From NCBI GenBank assembly GCA_023053575.1, contig JAKZAP010000004.1, positions 3,453,572 through 3,517,571 on the forward strand: 64,000 bases of DNA, written 5' to 3'. The translations under genes were made by a program, and so were the position numbers. The DNA comes from Branchinecta lynchi (taxonomy: Eukaryota; Arthropoda; Branchiopoda; Anostraca; Branchinectidae). Below the pieces are notes generated by a model. It saw only the letters and a program-made list of their open reading frames with translations. It did no database searches and was not told where the DNA came from. Of this stretch, positions 11,834 through 18,872 are shown in pieces; the first letter of the stretch is position 1, and every line of letters begins with the position of its first letter.

Positions 11834-13207
11834 TCACAAACTCACATACATATTTTTATTGATAATATCTAATGTAGCTTTTCTTTCATAATATATAACA
11901 CAGTAAACATTATATGGTACGGGTTGATTATCTTTCAACGTTAAACTTATTTCAATATCAGCAGTTGTTCCATTATAAATATTTGACTCGTGTTTGGAAA
12001 CATCGAAACAGAATAGTGGGTATACTTCTTTAAATTCTTCTATACTAACAACACTACCAGTATCAAATGCTAATTGTTTATAACCCAAATGTACAAACCT
12101 ATTGTAAAGATTTGAGTATTTACATTTATCATCGCTAAAATCACATTTAAGTGGTTCTTCAGGATATTTATCCCCATTAATTCTAAGTTCTATGTCTGTT
12201 AAATTCATATGATCAAACACCATGTTATTCATTAATTGATTGCTATGCTTTTCATTTTTCTGTAGCATCACAACTACTTTTGTTGGATTGTTTCTCTCAG
12301 ATATAACTTTCCAAGTGTGTTCCTTATTTTGACTAACATCGCTTTTATAAGTATTACATGCTTCCCACATCAGATTATGCTTTTTATCCTTAGCAAGACC
12401 CTTTTCTAATTCACTCATCATTTCGATACTAGGAGCTACAATAGGGATCTTCCAGGATAAATACTCGATTACTACTTTGAAATTAGTATTTCCATTTCTT
12501 ATAATCATGTTGTTATCATCATTTCTTCTTAGAAATAATTTATGCGATGCACCTCTGAAGAATCGTTTGTTTCCTTTCAGAAATCCAAACAATTCTGATA
12601 ATGGTAAATACATATTTACTAATTTACTGCTCTTTGTTCTGTTATATCTTTTTTCAAATCCTTTATTATAATTATTATTATTTCTCAAACTGACTGTTCC
12701 ACCCCCTGCTGCAGCCCCTGCAGCCCCTGCTACTACTGGAGTTGCAGTAAAAGAAGCAACTACAGGATTGATTTCTTTTCCTTGATTATAATCTTTATAC
12801 CAGAAATGATTTCTTGCTGCACTTCTAGAATAATCATCAGAGTATTCAATCAACTTTGTAACGGTAGTTGTAATACCAACATGATTAATTTTTTCAACCG
12901 ATCCATCGTTTATTACATATTCAGCGGTACTGAATAAATTAAATCCATTGTTCGTCAAAGTAGCAATATCGGTTGCAGCTATATTATCTCCATTTTCTTT
13001 CACTATTCTTACACTAACATCAAGATAACTTTCACTCGGATAAAACCAAGAATCTAATTTCTTTGTTACGAATTCAAACTCTGATTTATTAGATACATTC
13101 ACATCTGTTTCTCGAATTTCTTTAAATTCATATTTAACCACTGTATCATCCACAAGCGGTTCGTCAAATATGTTCCATTGAGGACTGATAACTTTATTTA
13201 CTGCCAT
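11834..13207 (-). CDS. MCP: Polinton major capsid protein (double jelly-roll type)
   Basis: A 457-aa protein placed at the 3' end of the morphogenesis block, the usual place and size range for the Polinton major capsid protein. N-terminal features match that family: a beta-rich start with SYLDVSVRIVKENGD (about residues 58-72), then NGFNLFSTAEYVINDG and a YSDDYSRSA helix. The C-terminal half is beta-rich, ending NVYCVIYYERKATLDI. An alanine/glycine-rich low-complexity loop (about residues 155-172) interrupts the first barrel. It would form the capsid shell if virions are made. The start ATG has the TATATAAATG context. Assignment rests on position, length and motif resemblance, not a search. 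Confidence 0.78.
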   Translation of the reverse strand: MAVNKVISPQWNIFDEPLVDDTVVKYEFKEIRETDVNVSNKSEFEFVTKKLDSWFYPSESYLDVSVRIVKENGDNIAATDIATLTNNGFNLFSTAEYVINDGSVEKINHVGITTTVTKLIEYSDDYSRSAARNHFWYKDYNQGKEINPVVASFTATPVVAGAAGAAAGGGTVSLRNNNNYNKGFEKRYNRTKSSKLVNMYLPLSELFGFLKGNKRFFRGASHKLFLRRNDDNNMIIRNGNTNFKVVIEYLSWKIPIVAPSIEMMSELEKGLAKDKKHNLMWEACNTYKSDVSQNKEHTWKVISERNNPTKVVVMLQKNEKHSNQLMNNMVFDHMNLTDIELRINGDKYPEEPLKCDFSDDKCKYSNLYNRFVHLGYKQLAFDTGSVVSIEEFKEVYPLFCFDVSKHESNIYNGTTADIEISLTLKDNQPVPYNVYCVIYYERKATLDIINKNMYVSL

Positions 13208-13237
13208 TTATATAAGAAAGAAATTATTAAATAAAAC

Positions 13238-13594
13238 TTATTTCAGAATCTTTAATCCATTTCCAGTCATTAACGTTTTGATCAAGTCCTGACTTCTTTG
13301 ATTTAAAATCCTTTTATTTGTACCGATAAGATCCTTCATCGATTTTTTGTTTCCAATTACATCAATGAGTTCCTTCTTGTTTACATTGATCAGATCTTTC
13401 CCATATTCTATTGCTCTGTTTTTCAACAACTCAAATCTCGGTTTAATAATATTATTATACATTGACATAGCCCCATCTTTTATTTGTTTTGCTGACGTTT
13501 GAAATAACTGGGAATTAACAATGTTTTTGAATACACTACCGATTCCACTTCCATACTGCTTTTTATAAAGTAATCGCTTATTATTAATCAACAT
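13238..13594 (-). CDS. Small pVI-like capsid-associated protein (putative)
   Basis: A 118-aa basic protein. Near the N-terminus is YGSGIGSVFKNIV, a glycine-led amphipathic helix. The middle is helical and lysine-rich. The C-terminus reads LMTGNGLKILK, in which MTGNG fits the adenain cleavage consensus (hydrophobic-X-G-X before G) and would release a six-residue tail. An amphipathic N-terminal helix plus a protease-released C-terminal peptide is the layout of adenovirus-type pVI membrane-active proteins. The gene lies between major and minor capsid genes. Its start carries the ACCTATAAATG context. Function is inferred from layout; it could be another virion core protein. Confidence 0.6.
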   Translation of the reverse strand: MLINNKRLLYKKQYGSGIGSVFKNIVNSQLFQTSAKQIKDGAMSMYNNIIKPRFELLKNRAIEYGKDLINVNKKELIDVIGNKKSMKDLIGTNKRILNQRSQDLIKTLMTGNGLKILK

Positions 13595-13626
13595 TTATAG
13601 GTAAATAATTTTATTTCACTAATCCT

Positions 13627-14340
13627 TTAAGCTTTTCTTAAATGCAGCACGTATCCAACGTTATCACCATTCAAATCGATAGGTCTTCCCAACTGATCAG
13701 TAATTGTCACTCTCAAGGAGTAAATAAAGTCTTTTGTATTAATAGGAAGGTAGATTAATTGTCTAGGATTCTCAACAATTTGACAACCCGGTTCTGTATT
13801 CGGAACAAATGTCCAAATGACATCTGATTTACTTTTGTTTACGATAGAACTGTTTACAAGAGAGCAGTGAATTTGAATTTTATCAACGCTTCTTGTTATA
13901 TTCGGAAGCTTTGTACCTTCATTGATTTTCTTAGATATCTCACTATCCTTCTCAAATCCTAAAATCTGACACAAGTCACTATTAAATCTAAACACATATT
14001 TTTCTTGTAATAGTATGACAAATCTCATAGATGCTGGATTGGATGAAATTACAATAGGACATTTATCTTTTGGGGTATCAAAATACTGACACAAAAAATA
14101 ATTCAAACAATCATCGTTATACATCCCATTAGGAATAGTAACATTCATCCATCCCCCCTCTTCATCTTTCCTGTATTGAAATGTATTATTTCCAAATTTA
14201 TCACTTATATTATGCCATGAATACCACAAAGTACACTGATTGAAACCTATTTCATAATCCCAATTACGATTCAATTCGATTGGTTGACTAAATGTTATAT
14301 CAATGATACTTTCATTACCTTCAATGTTTAACAACACCAT
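13627..14340 (-). CDS. Polinton minor capsid (penton, single jelly-roll) protein
   Basis: A 237-aa beta-rich protein. The C-terminal segment carries the strand pattern seen in Polinton penton proteins: RQLIYLPINTKDFIYSLRV, then TDQLGRPIDLNGDNVGYVLH and a basic end LRKA. The N-terminus (NIEGNESIIDITFSQPIEL) and the WDYEIGF strand also suit a single jelly roll. It would form capsid vertices. The start ATG at 14340 follows the stop of the 274-aa gene with the two overlapping the same TTTCTAATAAATG block, showing how tightly the genes are packed. The family call is from motif and position. Confidence 0.78.
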   Translation of the reverse strand: MVLLNIEGNESIIDITFSQPIELNRNWDYEIGFNQCTLWYSWHNISDKFGNNTFQYRKDEEGGWMNVTIPNGMYNDDCLNYFLCQYFDTPKDKCPIVISSNPASMRFVILLQEKYVFRFNSDLCQILGFEKDSEISKKINEGTKLPNITRSVDKIQIHCSLVNSSIVNKSKSDVIWTFVPNTEPGCQIVENPRQLIYLPINTKDFIYSLRVTITDQLGRPIDLNGDNVGYVLHLRKA

Positions 14341-14343
14341 TTA

Positions 14344-15168
14344 TTAGAAATATTTTTTATATATTGAATTGTAATATCTCTTCGTAAGAAATTTATTTCG
14401 CATTAACGAATCCAAAATATCAATAGCTTCATTTCTCACCTCGTCAGATGTATTTCCGTTTACTCTGCTACCTATCAAAGTGTATAATTTTGAAATCATT
14501 TCATCACAATTCATAAATATTCCAGTTCCTTGTTGTCTGATAAAGGGTATACTAGATTGAATTTTTCTTAATCTATCCTTATAGTCTTGTATAAATAAAA
14601 TAATTTTATCATACTTACTAGAACTATAACTTTTACTTTTCAGACCACCATAACTTTGACTTATAGGTGTTAATTCAGCCAAAGCATCTTCTATATTCTC
14701 TGGGTTATCATAATAAAAATGAGGCATCTCAAAATATTCCCCTTCATATCTTCTATGATTATCTCTATATTTCACATTAAGTGTTTTTAATAACTCTTTA
14801 TCAATACCTTCATTCAGATCAACAACTTTTATACTTGTTGGAGATGCTTCTAAAGCGGTTGACTGCATTTCTACCCCTGAAACTGGAAGCTGATATGGTT
14901 GAATCGTTTCACCTAGCTGGAGAAGTCTTGTTCTTGAACTATCATCACCTTCCTGTAGTTTATTTATGATCATTTCAGTGTTTTCTTGTAATTTTTTGAT
15001 GGTGTCTTTAGTGTTTTCTTTTTGTGCTATAATAACTGGAGCGTTTAACTCTGAAGCATATTCCCGAAATCCTGCCTTCTCCATCTCATTTTGTTGAACC
15101 TTTCTTCTCTGAACTTCTCTGTTCTTCACTATATCCGATAACATATCACTCAAGCGTCTTGAATCCAT
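14344..15168 (-). CDS. 274-aa Polinton protein with coiled coil, function unknown
   Basis: The N-terminal third is charged and coiled-coil-like (heptads in EVQRRKVQQNEMEKAG and DTIKKLQENTEMIINKLQEG). The C-terminal third contains RQQGTGIFMNCDEM, then a helical YTLIGSRVNGNTSDEVRNEA region and a basic aromatic end YYNSIYKKYF. This order resembles a conserved Polinton protein of unknown role that usually sits near the capsid and integrase genes. Its stop overlaps the start block of the minor capsid gene. A virion or assembly role is inferred only from its neighbours. Confidence 0.6.
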   Translation of the reverse strand: MDSRRLSDMLSDIVKNREVQRRKVQQNEMEKAGFREYASELNAPVIIAQKENTKDTIKKLQENTEMIINKLQEGDDSSRTRLLQLGETIQPYQLPVSGVEMQSTALEASPTSIKVVDLNEGIDKELLKTLNVKYRDNHRRYEGEYFEMPHFYYDNPENIEDALAELTPISQSYGGLKSKSYSSSKYDKIILFIQDYKDRLRKIQSSIPFIRQQGTGIFMNCDEMISKLYTLIGSRVNGNTSDEVRNEAIDILDSLMRNKFLTKRYYNSIYKKYF

Positions 15169-15184
15169 TTATATACAACTAATT

Positions 15185-16156
15185 TTATTTCATAATAAAT
15201 TTTGAAAGTTCTTTTTCATAAAACCCTCCTTGAATTAATTCCCCACTTTTGTCAGATATTTCATAAGTAATGGGAATGGTAGGTCTGATGGTTGCTATCT
15301 GAAATACTTCATCCGTATAATTAGGTAAATATCCTTTATCGAAAATACTTTTTTCTTTTTTAATTCTGACTAAGTCCCCTACTTTGACGTTTCCTGTGAT
15401 TTTGTAGTCATCTACTGGAGGAAACAGAGCACTAAAAACCTTTTTCTGATTAACCTTTTTACTAGCATCAACTGGTTTCATTTGTATTGAACGGTGGTAC
15501 GAGTTATTATAATTACTCACAAATAAAGGTAAAGTATCAATCCAATTAGTAGTGTTATTGTGAGTGAAATATTTCCATAACTTTTCTTTTAGCGTTCTGT
15601 TGAATCGTTCAACGATTTGTGCTTTCAATTCGCTTTCAGATGCAAACCAGTGTATATCGTTATTTTTCAAAAAAGATTGAACATTTCTCATCACAAATTC
15701 CTTACCTTTATCTGTTTGCAACTTTCTAGGAATTCTTTCTTTAAATATATGACTGAATGCGTTTATTATTCCAGCACCTGTTTTATCTTTCAAAGGGACA
15801 CACCAAGCATATTTACTAAAGCAATCAATAACAGTTAAAATGTAATTTGTTTTATTATTTTCTTTTTTATATTTCTGCATGTCAACTAAATCAGCTTGCC
15901 ATTGCTCATCAACATAGTGAACATACACTCGCCTCCTTTCAAAGTTATGATAGGAAGGTTTGTGTAACGTATACACATTCTCATTTTGCAACACATTTTT
16001 TATTTTATCCTTGGAAACCTTAACACCATTTTCTTTTAATTTTCTGTAAATATCATCCACACCTGAATAATTAGAATAATACGTCTTTAAAATATCTGTT
16101 TCTGCGTTGAGGTTTTTTTTAAAAAGCGATTTTTCCTCGATCCGCAAATAACACAA
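15185..16156 (-). CDS. INT: Polinton integrase (retroviral-type, rve domain), in -1 frame to the zinc-ribbon ORF
   Basis: It inserts element DNA and makes the 6-bp duplication. An N-terminal helical region (about 20-65) precedes the catalytic core: D89 in WQADLVDM, D149 in LQTDKGKEF and E183 in AQIVERFNRTLKE. The C-terminal beta domain ends GFYEKELSKFI, with the DEVFQI strand typical of Polinton integrases. The given upstream end is a TTG. The frame is open to about 16179 but has no ATG until the methionine of VDM, inside the catalytic core. Unlike its neighbours it has no TAAATG start block. It lies in the -1 frame of the zinc-ribbon ORF (16087-16254), and a T TTA AAA heptamer sits in the overlap. 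Expression as a frameshift fusion is therefore likely, unless a base has been lost or gained in the A8 run. Confidence 0.9.
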   Translation of the reverse strand: MCYLRIEEKSLFKKNLNAETDILKTYYSNYSGVDDIYRKLKENGVKVSKDKIKNVLQNENVYTLHKPSYHNFERRRVYVHYVDEQWQADLVDMQKYKKENNKTNYILTVIDCFSKYAWCVPLKDKTGAGIINAFSHIFKERIPRKLQTDKGKEFVMRNVQSFLKNNDIHWFASESELKAQIVERFNRTLKEKLWKYFTHNNTTNWIDTLPLFVSNYNNSYHRSIQMKPVDASKKVNQKKVFSALFPPVDDYKITGNVKVGDLVRIKKEKSIFDKGYLPNYTDEVFQIATIRPTIPITYEISDKSGELIQGGFYEKELSKFIMK

Positions 16157-16254
16157 TTCCCTTTCAGCATTGGAACATTATTTTTTTGTGACACTGCCTT
16201 AAACATTGATTCAGTGTCAGTGCTCTTTTTACATTTCATACAATAAATCTCCAT
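16087..16254 (-). CDS. 55-aa zinc-ribbon ORF upstream of integrase
   Basis: ATG at 16254 reads MEIYCMKCKKSTDTES... to a TAA at 16087-16089. Two CxxC knuckles (C5/C8 and C34/C37, CMKC and CVIC) form a zinc-ribbon signature. The basic tail GSRKNRFLKK lies exactly where the frame overlaps integrase. The start has the element's block (ATAAAAATTG...CTAATAAATGG). It could be a stand-alone small nucleic-acid-binding protein, as in other Polintons, or the N-terminal zinc-binding piece of integrase after a -1 frameshift at 16123-16117. It is too short to be found by a length-filtered gene search. Confidence 0.78.
   Translation of the reverse strand: MEIYCMKCKKSTDTESMFKAVSQKNNVPMLKGNCVICGSRKNRFLKKTSTQKQIF
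16117..16123 (-). promoter_or_regulatory. Candidate -1 ribosomal frameshift heptamer, zinc ribbon to integrase
   Basis: In the zinc-ribbon frame the codons are CGC TTT TTA AAA AAA ACC, giving T TTA AAA, an X XXY YYZ heptamer in phase. A -1 slip leads directly into the integrase frame (AAA AAC CTC). Eight A in a row follow the T run. I see no strong GC-rich hairpin just downstream. A homopolymer indel would look the same. Confidence 0.55.
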
Positions 16255-16285
16255 TTATTAGAAAACAATTTTTATAAACGAAAAG

Positions 16286-16618
16286 CTACCAACCCTTCAT
16301 TTTCCGCTGGATGTAGGAAATGCAGTGAAAACCACAGTTTAATTCATCTATATTTTGAACAGGAAGATTTTCATAAGCTATTTTTTTCTTTGAAGTTTTT
16401 AGATATTTAACTATTTCTTTTCCTGGAGGAATACCGAAAGAATCGAAAAATTCTACATGGGGGTATTCAGGTAGATTACAATAGGCAACCCAATGTGTTC
16501 CAGGCATTCCACGTTTGTCATAGTTGATTACACCACATTCCGAATCGTTTATATGTTTGGGTAGCGTATCTAAAGAGAAAACACCTCGAAACTGTGGTAT
16601 ACTCCCTAATGCATCCAT
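16286..16618 (-). CDS. PRO: Adenain-like cysteine protease, in -1 frame to the core protein
   Basis: A maturation protease of the Polinton/adenovirus family. Catalytic residues counted from the ATG: H42 in PGTHWVAY, D59 in FFDSFG, Q88 in PVQN and C99 in NCGFHC, the expected His-Asp-Gln-Cys order. The coordinates start at the first ATG, but the family-like sequence continues upstream in frame (VGPLTNFDI before MDALG). That frame is open to 16687, overlapping the end of the core-protein gene. The ATG has no TAAATG block. An A AAA AAC heptamer at 16681-16675 lies in phase for a -1 slip from the core ORF, so the natural product may be a core-protease fusion. Likely substrates are the G-X-G sites in the core and pVI-like proteins. 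Confidence 0.88.
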   Translation of the reverse strand: MDALGSIPQFRGVFSLDTLPKHINDSECGVINYDKRGMPGTHWVAYCNLPEYPHVEFFDSFGIPPGKEIVKYLKTSKKKIAYENLPVQNIDELNCGFHCISYIQRKMKGW

Positions 16619-16641
16619 AATATCAAAATTGGTTAGAGGTC

Positions 16642-17211
16642 CTACTTTACTTTTGCTTCTTTTTTGATGTCCCCGTTTTTTGACTTCCTAGGCGTTCCAC
16701 GTACCCCATTACCCACAACTTTTTGTGTTCCAGGGAGTGTAAGCGCGCCACCTGTGTTGACATCATCGTTTTTTTCCTTCCTAGGCCTTCCACGTACCCC
16801 ATTACCCACAACTTTTTGTGTTCCAGGAAGTTTTAGCGCTCCACCTGTGTTGGTCATTTTATCCATAATTTTCTTACCAGCGAATGTACCCAAAGCAGCA
16901 GCACCACTTGTTAAAGCTGCCTTACCAAGGGTAATTGCCAGCGGTATTAAAAATGGAAGTAATCCACCCTTTTGAATCGCTTCTTTCATCTGTTTGTATG
17001 ATACATCAATATCACAACCCTTATTATTCATTTTACATGTTTCAATTTTATCAATTTGTCGTTTACTTAAAAGTAACTTGACTGGTTCTCGTTCATTTTG
17101 TCTACTATGACTAACACGTATCTGACATTTTTGTTTAGCACCAAAGCATTTCTTCAGCTTTCCTTTCTGAAGCTTTGACAAATAAACTGTATACTCCATT
17201 GTTTCAACCAT
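16642..17211 (-). CDS. pX-like DNA-binding core protein with AT-hook repeats
   Basis: A 189-aa basic protein. Residues 1-75 are charged with four cysteines (22, 29, 59, 66). Residues 82-115 form a hydrophobic glycine/alanine-rich stretch beginning GGLLPFLIPLAI, the hallmark of pX-type virion core precursors. A 31-residue repeat follows (121-151 and 152-182). Each copy carries NTGGAL, VVGNG (fits the adenain site) and a basic RGRPRK or RGTPRK motif; the first is a textbook AT hook. The likely role is packing DNA in the virion with protease processing between repeats. The start has the CCCTAATAAATGG block. The stop TAG overlaps the upstream-open protease frame. The pX call is inference from layout. 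Confidence 0.68.
   Translation of the reverse strand: MVETMEYTVYLSKLQKGKLKKCFGAKQKCQIRVSHSRQNEREPVKLLLSKRQIDKIETCKMNNKGCDIDVSYKQMKEAIQKGGLLPFLIPLAITLGKAALTSGAAALGTFAGKKIMDKMTNTGGALKLPGTQKVVGNGVRGRPRKEKNDDVNTGGALTLPGTQKVVGNGVRGTPRKSKNGDIKKEAKVK
16675..16681 (-). promoter_or_regulatory. Candidate -1 frameshift heptamer, core protein to protease
   Basis: Core-frame codons AGG AAG TCA AAA AAC GGG contain A AAA AAC in phase, among the most efficient known -1 slippery sequences. The -1 frame is open from 16687 through the protease stop, so a slip here yields a core-protease fusion. The first copy of the 31-residue repeat has the same heptamer (GAA AAA AAC), but its -1 frame closes. No strong downstream stem is obvious. 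Confidence 0.55.
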
Positions 17212-17241
17212 TTATTAGGGAATAAATTTATCTTATAAAAT

Positions 17242-17865
17242 TTATTTACCAGCCATCATTTTTTCTATTCTGGTAACGAATGGTTTGTCAACAGGTTTTA
17301 GCTCTAGCTCTAGAAGCCTTTTTAAAATATTTACTACTGCTCTTTCAATATTATCGATACGAGTTTTTTGACCAGCAATCTTTCCTTCAATTATACCGTT
17401 ATGGGTGTGTTGCCCCAGAAGCTTTTTGTCATAATCTAAAAGATTCATAGTTAACGTTGCTAAATTAACAGCATCATTTTTGTTTCTAGGGTTTTGAACA
17501 TTTGTTATCAACTTGTTTTCAGCGTTAATCTCTTTATCATTAACTCGAACTATTTCTTTTACAAATAACCCTTTTTCTTTAATCCTTACCAACGAATTAT
17601 CAGGAGAATCATCTATCGCAGTTAATCTGTTGATATCTTCGCTAAAGTATTGGTTGGCTTGCACTTGTCCTGCAGTCATTTGTTCTTTAAATTGATTCAA
17701 AATAATAGTCATAGATCTGAAACTAATAGCGTCCTGGTCAGCTTTCGCATCCCCTAACATAATAATTCTCTTACCTTGTAGGTTAATATTACCGTTGTCA
17801 TCAGTAACTCTCTTTTCATTCGATTCGTTACTAACCTTTTTTCCAACACTACCAAATTTATTCAT
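17242..17865 (-). CDS. Fibre-like protein with phage-tail-type repeat motifs
   Basis: A 207-aa protein with two copies of a motif common in trimeric fibres of phages and some Polintons. One is LQGKRIIMLGDAKADQDAIS (about 29-48); the other is NKLITNVQNPRNKNDAVN (about 117-134). The pattern is (G/N)K-R/L-I-(x)3-G/N-(x)-(x)2-(x)2-D-A-(I/V). A short His-containing QHTHNG and a C-terminal coiled coil (about 165-190, leucine/isoleucine heptads) follow, which suits trimerisation. This suggests a vertex or attachment fibre. It sits between the ATPase and the core gene, with ATAATAAATG at its start overlapping the ATPase stop. The role is inferred from motifs; no receptor-binding domain can be assigned. 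Confidence 0.62.
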   Translation of the reverse strand: MNKFGSVGKKVSNESNEKRVTDDNGNINLQGKRIIMLGDAKADQDAISFRSMTIILNQFKEQMTAGQVQANQYFSEDINRLTAIDDSPDNSLVRIKEKGLFVKEIVRVNDKEINAENKLITNVQNPRNKNDAVNLATLTMNLLDYDKKLLGQHTHNGIIEGKIAGQKTRIDNIERAVVNILKRLLELELKPVDKPFVTRIEKMMAGK

Positions 17866-17868
17866 TTA

Positions 17869-18558
17869 TTATAGAAATAAATTATCCGGTAAATTTTTCA
17901 AAGTTTTCCTGTACTTAAGGGTTTTATCTTTTATTTTTAAATCTATGAAGAAAAAACCGTAGCCCTTGGTTGCAGTCTCGAATTGTTTGAGAAATTTTTC
18001 ATCGTCTATACTGGATACATGGCTTTGTCTTATTAATTTTACTTCTTTTGGATTAGAACACTGAAAGAATGCAAAATAATTGCACTGGAGCCTTACCACC
18101 TTTGGCGTTTTATGATAGCTTTGAGACAAGTAAACAATCGAGGCATTTTTCTTTCTTCCTCTTATGAATAAATCTTCTATTTTCTTCTGGTCTTTTTCAG
18201 TGACAAAATCGTCAAAGATAATCAAGTTTTGGTACTCAGGGTCTAAGTCGTCAACATCGACAATATCATCAAGATTGTTACTTACTGTTAAGACTTTCGA
18301 TTTGCATTGTGACTCCAAAGTGGTTAAATTGGTTATAAGGTCTTGATATTTATCTTCTTCAAGATCTTTAGCATACAAGTATATTCGATTGAAACAAAGA
18401 TATTCATAAATTAAATTCAAAAGAAGGTTAGTTTTCCCTGTTCCAGAACTACCACAAATTAAGAGTCTAAATGGCCACTGAGGTGCAAGGTCGTGCTTAT
18501 TCTGATAAGTGTTCTTTTCACTAAAGTCATAGACTTTGATTGGAGCCTTTTCATTCAT
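17869..18558 (-). CDS. Polinton genome-packaging ATPase (FtsK/HerA-type)
   Basis: A 229-aa P-loop ATPase. Walker A GSSGTGKT is at about 36-43, following WPFRLLIC. Walker B is NLIIFDDF at about 111-118. A polar sensor region SIVYLSQSYHKTPKVVRLQC follows, in which the SQ pair is typical for the family. The length matches Polinton ATPases, which drive DNA into the capsid. It is followed after three bases by the fibre gene, whose start block includes this gene's stop. Its own start (CCTAAATAAATG) is preceded by the 21-bp palindromic array. Confidence 0.92.
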   Translation of the reverse strand: MNEKAPIKVYDFSEKNTYQNKHDLAPQWPFRLLICGSSGTGKTNLLLNLIYEYLCFNRIYLYAKDLEEDKYQDLITNLTTLESQCKSKVLTVSNNLDDIVDVDDLDPEYQNLIIFDDFVTEKDQKKIEDLFIRGRKKNASIVYLSQSYHKTPKVVRLQCNYFAFFQCSNPKEVKLIRQSHVSSIDDEKFLKQFETATKGYGFFFIDLKIKDKTLKYRKTLKNLPDNLFL

Positions 18559-18597
18559 TTATTTAGGAAGAATTTTTCATTATAAGATTTACTTGAG

Positions 18598-18872
18598 TAT
18601 TTTAAGTATATACTTGGATTTATTAAGTAGGTACTTGAAGTTTTGAAGTGGGTACTTGATTTTTTTAAGTAGGTACTTGAAGTTTTTAAGTAGGTACTTG
18701 ATTTTTTTAAGTAGGGACTTGATTTTTTTAAGTAGGTACTTGATTTTTTTAAGTAGGTACTTGAAGTTTTTAAGTAGGTACTTGAATTTATTAAGTAGGT
18801 ACTTGAAGTTTTTAAGTAGGTACTTGAATTTTTTAAGTAGGCACTTGAAGTTTTTAAGTAGGTACTTGAATT
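18598..18872. repeat. 13-copy array of palindromes with exact 21-bp period
   Basis: AAGTAGGTACTT-type units begin at 18604, 18625, 18646, 18667, 18688, 18709, 18730, 18751, 18772, 18793, 18814, 18835 and 18856. Spacing is 21 bp throughout. Each unit is AAGTA-NN-TACTT (5-bp arms), joined by a T-rich spacer. It lies between the polymerase stop and the ATPase start. A 21-bp period puts every palindrome on the same DNA face. It is plausibly a protein-binding array for replication, packaging or transcription (inference). The long + strand open frame through it arises because 21 is a multiple of three. Confidence 0.9.

Noticed and set aside
16664..16975. 103-codon + strand frame opposite the core protein
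   Set aside because: Antisense shadow; its repeats mirror the 31-residue repeat of the core protein.
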